NCBI RefSeq assembly: GCF_009858245.1
Contig: NZ_VMSB01000001.1
Location: 2,671,623 to 2,735,622 of the forward strand
Reading direction: 5' to 3'
From: Ornithinibacter aureus
GTDB taxonomy: Bacteria > Actinomycetota > Actinomycetes > Actinomycetales > Dermatophilaceae
Length of the DNA: 64,000 nucleotides
Under the pieces are notes generated by a model. That model had not been told where the DNA came from, did no database searches, and saw nothing but the letters and a program-made list of their open reading frames with translations. Both the position numbers and the translations under genes were made by a program. Positions 61,469 through 64,000 of this stretch are shown here, piece by piece. Position 1 is the stretch's first letter, and the number at the start of each line of letters is the position of its first letter.

Positions 61469-61544
61469 CCGACTGATTGCGTCGCAGCCACCTCAGGAGG
61501 CACTTTCCGGGCATCTCCAGGTGGGTGCTGCGCAATGAGTCGCC
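61469..61544. repeat. Direct repeat copy 1 (about 75 bp, self-complementary ends)
   Basis: It runs from CCCCGACTGATTGCGTCGCA to GGTGCTGCGCAATGAGTC and recurs at 61728-61802 with a single difference noticed (gcaTctcc against gcaCctcc). Its two ends are imperfect inverted repeats of each other (GACTGATTGCG...CACCT against AGGTGGGTG...GCGCAATGAGTC). Each copy could therefore fold into one long hairpin or be a miniature mobile element. Confidence 0.85.
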
Positions 61545-61556
61545 TGATGGTGATCG

Positions 61557-61627
61557 GACTTCGTGCGACTTGCCCACGGTTTTCGGGCCATCCGGGCTCA
61601 GGAACCGCACCCAAGTCGCACGAAGTC
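61557..61627. repeat. Perfect 16-bp inverted repeat
   Basis: GACTTCGTGCGACTTG at 61557-61572 is exactly complementary to CAAGTCGCACGAAGTC at 61612-61627, with a 39-bp loop between. It is too long to be chance. No T-tract follows, so it is not an ordinary intrinsic terminator, though it could end the nar/cupin transcript or be the terminus of a miniature element. Confidence 0.85.
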
Positions 61628-61640
61628 GGGGACGAGAGAG

Positions 61641-61693
61641 GGGATGCCGGGACTCGAGTCCCGCCCGCGACGTCGGGATGCCGGGACTCGAGT
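61641..61693. repeat. Two copies of GGGATGCCGGGACTCGAGT
   Basis: The 19-bp word occurs at 61641-61659 and 61675-61693, separated by 15 bp. It contains the CTCGAG palindrome and the GGATGCC word that is frequent in the chromosomal part of this window. Confidence 0.8.
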
Positions 61694-61727
61694 TTTGCGC
61701 GCGACCTGCGCCACGGCATCCGGCAAC

Positions 61728-61802
61728 CCCGACTGATTGCGTCGCAGCCACCTCAGGAGGCACTTTCCGGGCACCTCCAGGTGGGTGCTGCGCAATGAGT
61801 CA
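61728..61802. repeat. Direct repeat copy 2 (about 75 bp)
   Basis: Near-identical to 61469-61544 and in the same orientation. It ends immediately before the arsR promoter, so it marks the right end of the repeat cluster. Confidence 0.85.
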
Positions 61803-61807
61803 GCGTA

Positions 61808-61848
61808 ATCAACTTGACAGTTGATCAATTGCTTGGTTGAATAATGGG
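61808..61848 (+). promoter_or_regulatory. arsR promoter with overlapping operator, probably leaderless
   Basis: TTGACA at 61814-61819 is a consensus -35 box. TTGAAT/GAATAAT at 61837-61845 is a plausible -10 about 17 bp later, placing transcription start at or next to the ATG at 61849. TCAAC-TTGACA-GTTGA (61810-61824) and TTGATCAA (61821-61828) are dyads over the -35 region that suit ArsR autorepression. There is no Shine-Dalgarno before the ATG. Confidence 0.65.
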
Positions 61849-62217
61849 ATGCCGGACACGAGCACCGCCGTCGACCTGGGTTTCGCGGCCCTCGCCGACC
61901 CCGTCCGGCGGGCGATCATCGCGCACCTGAGCCGTGGACCGGCCACGGTGAACGAGATCGCCGAGCCCTTCGAGATCAGCCTCCAGGCGGTCTCGAAGCA
62001 CATCCAGGTCCTCGAGCACGCGGGCCTGGTCACCCGCACCCGGCAGGCCCAGCGCCGCCCGGTGCACCTGAACCCCGAGGCGCTCGAAGCCCTGACGGCC
62101 TGGATCGACGGCTACCGCCTGATCCACGAGCAGCAGTTCCGCCGCCTCGACGCCCTCCTCGCGACCGCCGACACCACCCGGCCGGCCGCACCCCGCACCC
62201 CCAAGGAGCCCTCATGA
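61849..62217 (+). CDS. ArsR-family transcriptional regulator
   Basis: A 122-aa winged-helix repressor: FAALADPVRRAIIAHLSRGP, then EIAEPFEISLQAVSKHIQVL (recognition helix region) and HAGLVTRTRQAQRRPVHLNP (wing). There is no metal-binding cysteine set, as in the subgroup paired with SRPBCC/AHSA1 genes. The ATG at 61849 is probably the first transcribed base or close to it. The stop overlaps the SRPBCC start (ATGA). It most likely represses its own two-gene operon through the dyads in the promoter; the ligand is unknown. Confidence 0.85.
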   Translation: MPDTSTAVDLGFAALADPVRRAIIAHLSRGPATVNEIAEPFEISLQAVSKHIQVLEHAGLVTRTRQAQRRPVHLNPEALEALTAWIDGYRLIHEQQFRRLDALLATADTTRPAAPRTPKEPS

Positions 62218-62687
62218 GCAACGGCCTGCACCTCGACATCCCGGCCGGCGTGCCGTGGATCGACTTCACCCGCGAGTTCGACGCCCCCGTGGCGGCGGTC
62301 TTCGAGGCCCACCGCGACCCCGAGAAGGTCAAGCTGTGGCTCGGCCCGAACGGCATGCAGATGGAGATCGCCCAGTGGGACTTCACCACCGGCGGCGGCT
62401 ACTCCTACACGCACACGAGCGACTACGGCACGTTCGGCTTCCGCGGGGTCTTCCACAGCATCCGCGAGAACGAGTTCGCCCTCCAGACCTTCGAGTTCGA
62501 CGGTGCCCCCGACGAGGTCGCCCTGGAGTTCATGTGGTTCGAGGACCTCGGCGACGGTCGCACTCGACTGCGGGGCCGCAGCATCGGGCGCACCGTCGAA
62601 GGGCGCGACGCGATGGTCGAGTCGGGCATGGAGCACGGCATGGCCGAGGGTTACGAGCGGCTCGAGGCCCTCGTCGCTCACGCCTGA
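62214..62687 (+). CDS. SRPBCC/AHSA1-domain protein
   Basis: A 157-aa protein of the START/Bet v1-like AHSA1 family: IDFTREFDAPVAAVFEAHRD at the N-terminus, VKLWLGPNGMQMEIAQWDF, GGGYSYTHTSDYGTFGFRGV and a C-terminal helix (ESGMEHGMAEGYERLEALVA). Proteins of this type bind hydrophobic ligands in a cavity and are often co-encoded with an ArsR-type regulator, as here by ATGA coupling. The specific ligand cannot be inferred. The Trp-Leu-Gly-Pro motif at the start of strand 2 is typical of the subgroup. Confidence 0.85.
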   Translation: MSNGLHLDIPAGVPWIDFTREFDAPVAAVFEAHRDPEKVKLWLGPNGMQMEIAQWDFTTGGGYSYTHTSDYGTFGFRGVFHSIRENEFALQTFEFDGAPDEVALEFMWFEDLGDGRTRLRGRSIGRTVEGRDAMVESGMEHGMAEGYERLEALVAHA

Positions 62688-62694
62688 TGGACTC

Positions 62695-62913
62695 TCAGCG
62701 TCCGGCTTCGCCAGCCCGCTCGCCTTCGCCAGCCCGCTCGCCTTCGGCAGCCCGCTCGGCCTCGTCGAGCCGCTGTTGGAGCCGGTCGCGCACCTCGTCG
62801 GGGGTGTAGGCGCGTCGTTCGCGTTCGTTGCGGGCGACCAGGGCCCCGGTCGCGACGACGCCGACGAGCCCGGCGATGCCGGCGATCTTCCACACGCGGT
62901 TCGAGGGGCGCAT
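62695..62913 (-). CDS. Small membrane-anchored protein with repetitive C-terminus
   Basis: A 72-aa protein: an N-terminal membrane segment (VWKIAGIAGLVGVVATGALV), then a charged helix (DEVRDRLQQRLDEAERAAEG) and a repetitive tail (ERAGEGERAGEAGR). The tail is encoded by imperfect 18-bp tandem repeats at about 62704-62760. It converges on the SRPBCC gene with a 7-bp gap. I recognise no family; short single-pass actinobacterial proteins like this are common and uncharacterised. Confidence 0.55.
   Translation of the reverse strand: MRPSNRVWKIAGIAGLVGVVATGALVARNERERRAYTPDEVRDRLQQRLDEAERAAEGERAGEGERAGEAGR
62704..62760. repeat. 18-bp tandem repeat (about three copies)
   Basis: GCTTCGCCAGCCCGCTCG followed by two similar CCTTCGCCAGCCCGCTCG / CCTTCGGCAGCCCGCTCG units, in phase with the codons of the small membrane protein (minus strand, E-R-A-G-E-G type repeats). 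Confidence 0.8.
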
Positions 62914-62945
62914 GGGCTCAACCCTAGCGACGGTCCGCGAGGGTG

Positions 62946-64000
62946 TCAGGACCCGGAGAACAGCCGCCGCTGAGCCGCCCGCCAGGAGTCGTCGACGTAG
63001 TAACGGTCAGCCCATGTGCCGGTCTCGTCGAGGTGCCGACTCCATTGTGAGACACCGGTGTTGACCTCACGGTCCTGCGCCATCGCGCGGAAGGCGAAGT
63101 GCATGAACAGGCGGTGGTACTCGGTGAGGTAGATGTCGGCGACCCGCCTCACGGCCCGTCGCGAGGACGACCTCGTGCGTCCCGCCCGGATGATCAGGGT
63201 GTGCTCCTCGTTGGTCGACGTCGAGGCGTTCGAGTAGTTCGCGGAGCCGGTGAGGATCGTCGGGTCGGGGCCGAGGGGGTCGATGAGGATGATCTTCGTG
63301 TGGATGTAGCGCACGTGGGTGTTGAAGCCGGTGAGTCGTTCCGTGGCCCACTGCTGGAGCGGGTCGCCCATGAGATGGCTCCCGGTCGAGATCCGCACGT
63401 GGTCGTCGGTGCGCGGGATGGCGGCGGTCGGGGGCGGCACCTTCTCCAGGAGCACCGTGCGGGTCACCGGTGACCGGTCGACCGCGAGGCGGTCACGGAA
63501 GACCTGGTGCAGGCCGAACGCCCCGGTGACGTGCGCCGAGCTCGTCGCCGCGTCGAACAGCTCGGCGTACCAGTCGAGCAGCGAGGTGCCGGTCAACGGG
63601 GAGAAGACGCTGCTGACCCCGCCGCCGACGGGGACCGTGCGTTCGGGAGCGGGGTCCGCGGTGTGGACGGCGCGCAGGTCGGCGATGGGGAGGCCGTCGC
63701 GCAGCCGCTCCCACTCGGCCTCGAACCGCGCGGCGACCGCGCGGTCACGCACGACGTGGCCGACGTTGGAGTGTCCGTAGATCGCCCCGAGGGTGAGGTT
63801 GGTCGACCCGGTCCACACCGCCTCGGGGATGCCGCGCCGCGACAGGACGAGGAACTTGTGGTGGTGCAGGGCACTCTTGATCGGCGCGGTGCGCCAGGTC
63901 ACGAGGTCCTCGACGCCGTTGGCGACGACCGCCGCACGGGCCATCTCGGCGGTGCGGTCGTTGTTGGCGGCACCGGCATCCCGGTCCCTGCCGTGCACGA
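62946..64000 (-). CDS. Phospholipase-D-like protein (two HKD motifs), cut by right window edge
   Basis: At least 350 residues of a PLD-superfamily protein are visible. The first HKD motif is HHHKFLVLSRRG with GSTNLTLGAIYGHSN after it; the second is YIHTKIILIDPLGPDPTIL with TGSANYSNASTSTNEEH after it. Each has the His-x-Lys and a downstream Gly-Ser-x-Asn typical of PLD enzymes, nucleases and cardiolipin synthases. The C-terminal region ends YYVDDSWRAAQRRLFSGS. The N-terminus, including any signal peptide, lies beyond 64000, so location and substrate class are undetermined. The layout (asymmetric spacing and long linker) fits the group annotated as PLD-like domain proteins rather than cardiolipin synthase. 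Confidence 0.8.
   Translation of the reverse strand, partial: VHGRDRDAGAANNDRTAEMARAAVVANGVEDLVTWRTAPIKSALHHHKFLVLSRRGIPEAVWTGSTNLTLGAIYGHSNVGHVVRDRAVAARFEAEWERLRDGLPIADLRAVHTADPAPERTVPVGGGVSSVFSPLTGTSLLDWYAELFDAATSSAHVTGAFGLHQVFRDRLAVDRSPVTRTVLLEKVPPPTAAIPRTDDHVRISTGSHLMGDPLQQWATERLTGFNTHVRYIHTKIILIDPLGPDPTILTGSANYSNASTSTNEEHTLIIRAGRTRSSSRRAVRRVADIYLTEYHRLFMHFAFRAMAQDREVNTGVSQWSRHLDETGTWADRYYVDDSWRAAQRRLFSGS

Larger units (their letters stand above)
61460..61848. other. Intergenic stretch filled with direct and inverted repeats
   Basis: No gene is supported here. The 390 bp hold a 75-bp direct repeat at both ends, a 16-bp perfect inverted repeat, and a 19-bp repeated GGGATGCCGGGACTCGAGT motif, listed separately. 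The last 40 bp hold the arsR promoter. Short open frames across it (for example 61477-61824) follow the repeats and have no family resemblance. Confidence 0.7.

Noticed and set aside
61460-61802. A CRISPR array
   Set aside because: There are only two copies of the long repeat, spaced about 260 bp, no regular spacers and no cas genes nearby.

Overview
The window is high-GC DNA (roughly 70% by eye) with tightly packed genes, frequent GTG starts, ATGA/GTGA stop-start overlaps, and protein families typical of Actinomycetota (Pls/PosA synthetase, DUF2252, Pgl/BREX-2 proteins, DUF6457, DUF4913). I read it as a Micrococcales-type actinobacterial chromosome; a finer assignment is not supported by the sequence alone.

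Positions 1-7436 are the decayed end of an integrative (probably once conjugative) element, transcribed leftward: short ArdC-type protease, an unknown protein, a VirD4/TraG-type coupling protein, SSB, a DUF4913-type protein, two unknown proteins, excisionase and integrase. The integrase is cut by an IS5-family insertion whose end lies at about 238. The excisionase and a 436-codon gene each carry a one-base frameshift. The right border is a 25-bp match to the 3' end of a type II (leucine-like) tRNA at 7412-7436, preceded by a strong hairpin. No relaxase or mating-pair gene is visible.

Positions 7437-14950 hold ordinary chromosomal genes: a Kef-type antiporter, a YvlD-like membrane protein, another membrane protein, an alpha/beta-hydrolase overlapping a DUF2252 gene, a 153-bp solo copy of the same IS end, and a polysaccharide deacetylase. 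Positions 15383-23523 hold a small biosynthetic cluster (a Pls/PosA-type A-T-membrane synthetase, an M1 metallopeptidase and a phosphopantetheinyl transferase that could activate the synthetase), then cysteine synthase, an MDR oxidoreductase and a small virulence-factor-domain protein.

Positions 23536-49509 are a large anti-phage island. A leftward, almost entirely overlapping operon encodes a full type 2 BREX (Pgl) set: PglW, PglX, PglY, PglZ, BrxD and BrxHI. A DUF262-DUF1524 (GmrSD/BrxU-type) gene is embedded between pglX and pglY. Divergently, across a 199-bp intergenic region, lies a 1982-aa transglutaminase-like/DUF4011/SF1 helicase/nuclease/DUF3320 protein related in layout to the Hhe defence protein. 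One base after it comes mobA, the first gene of the nitrate region.

Positions 49511-61047 are a dissimilatory nitrate reduction region: mobA, two NarK-type transporters, a cysteine-containing HTH regulator coupled to narG, narGHJI and a DUF6457 gene. narG is full length in frame except for one amber codon (55603-55605) in place of a conserved glutamine. The right end has a cupin gene, an intergenic cluster of direct and inverted repeats, an ArsR-SRPBCC pair with a visible promoter, a small membrane protein and a phospholipase-D-like gene cut by the window edge.
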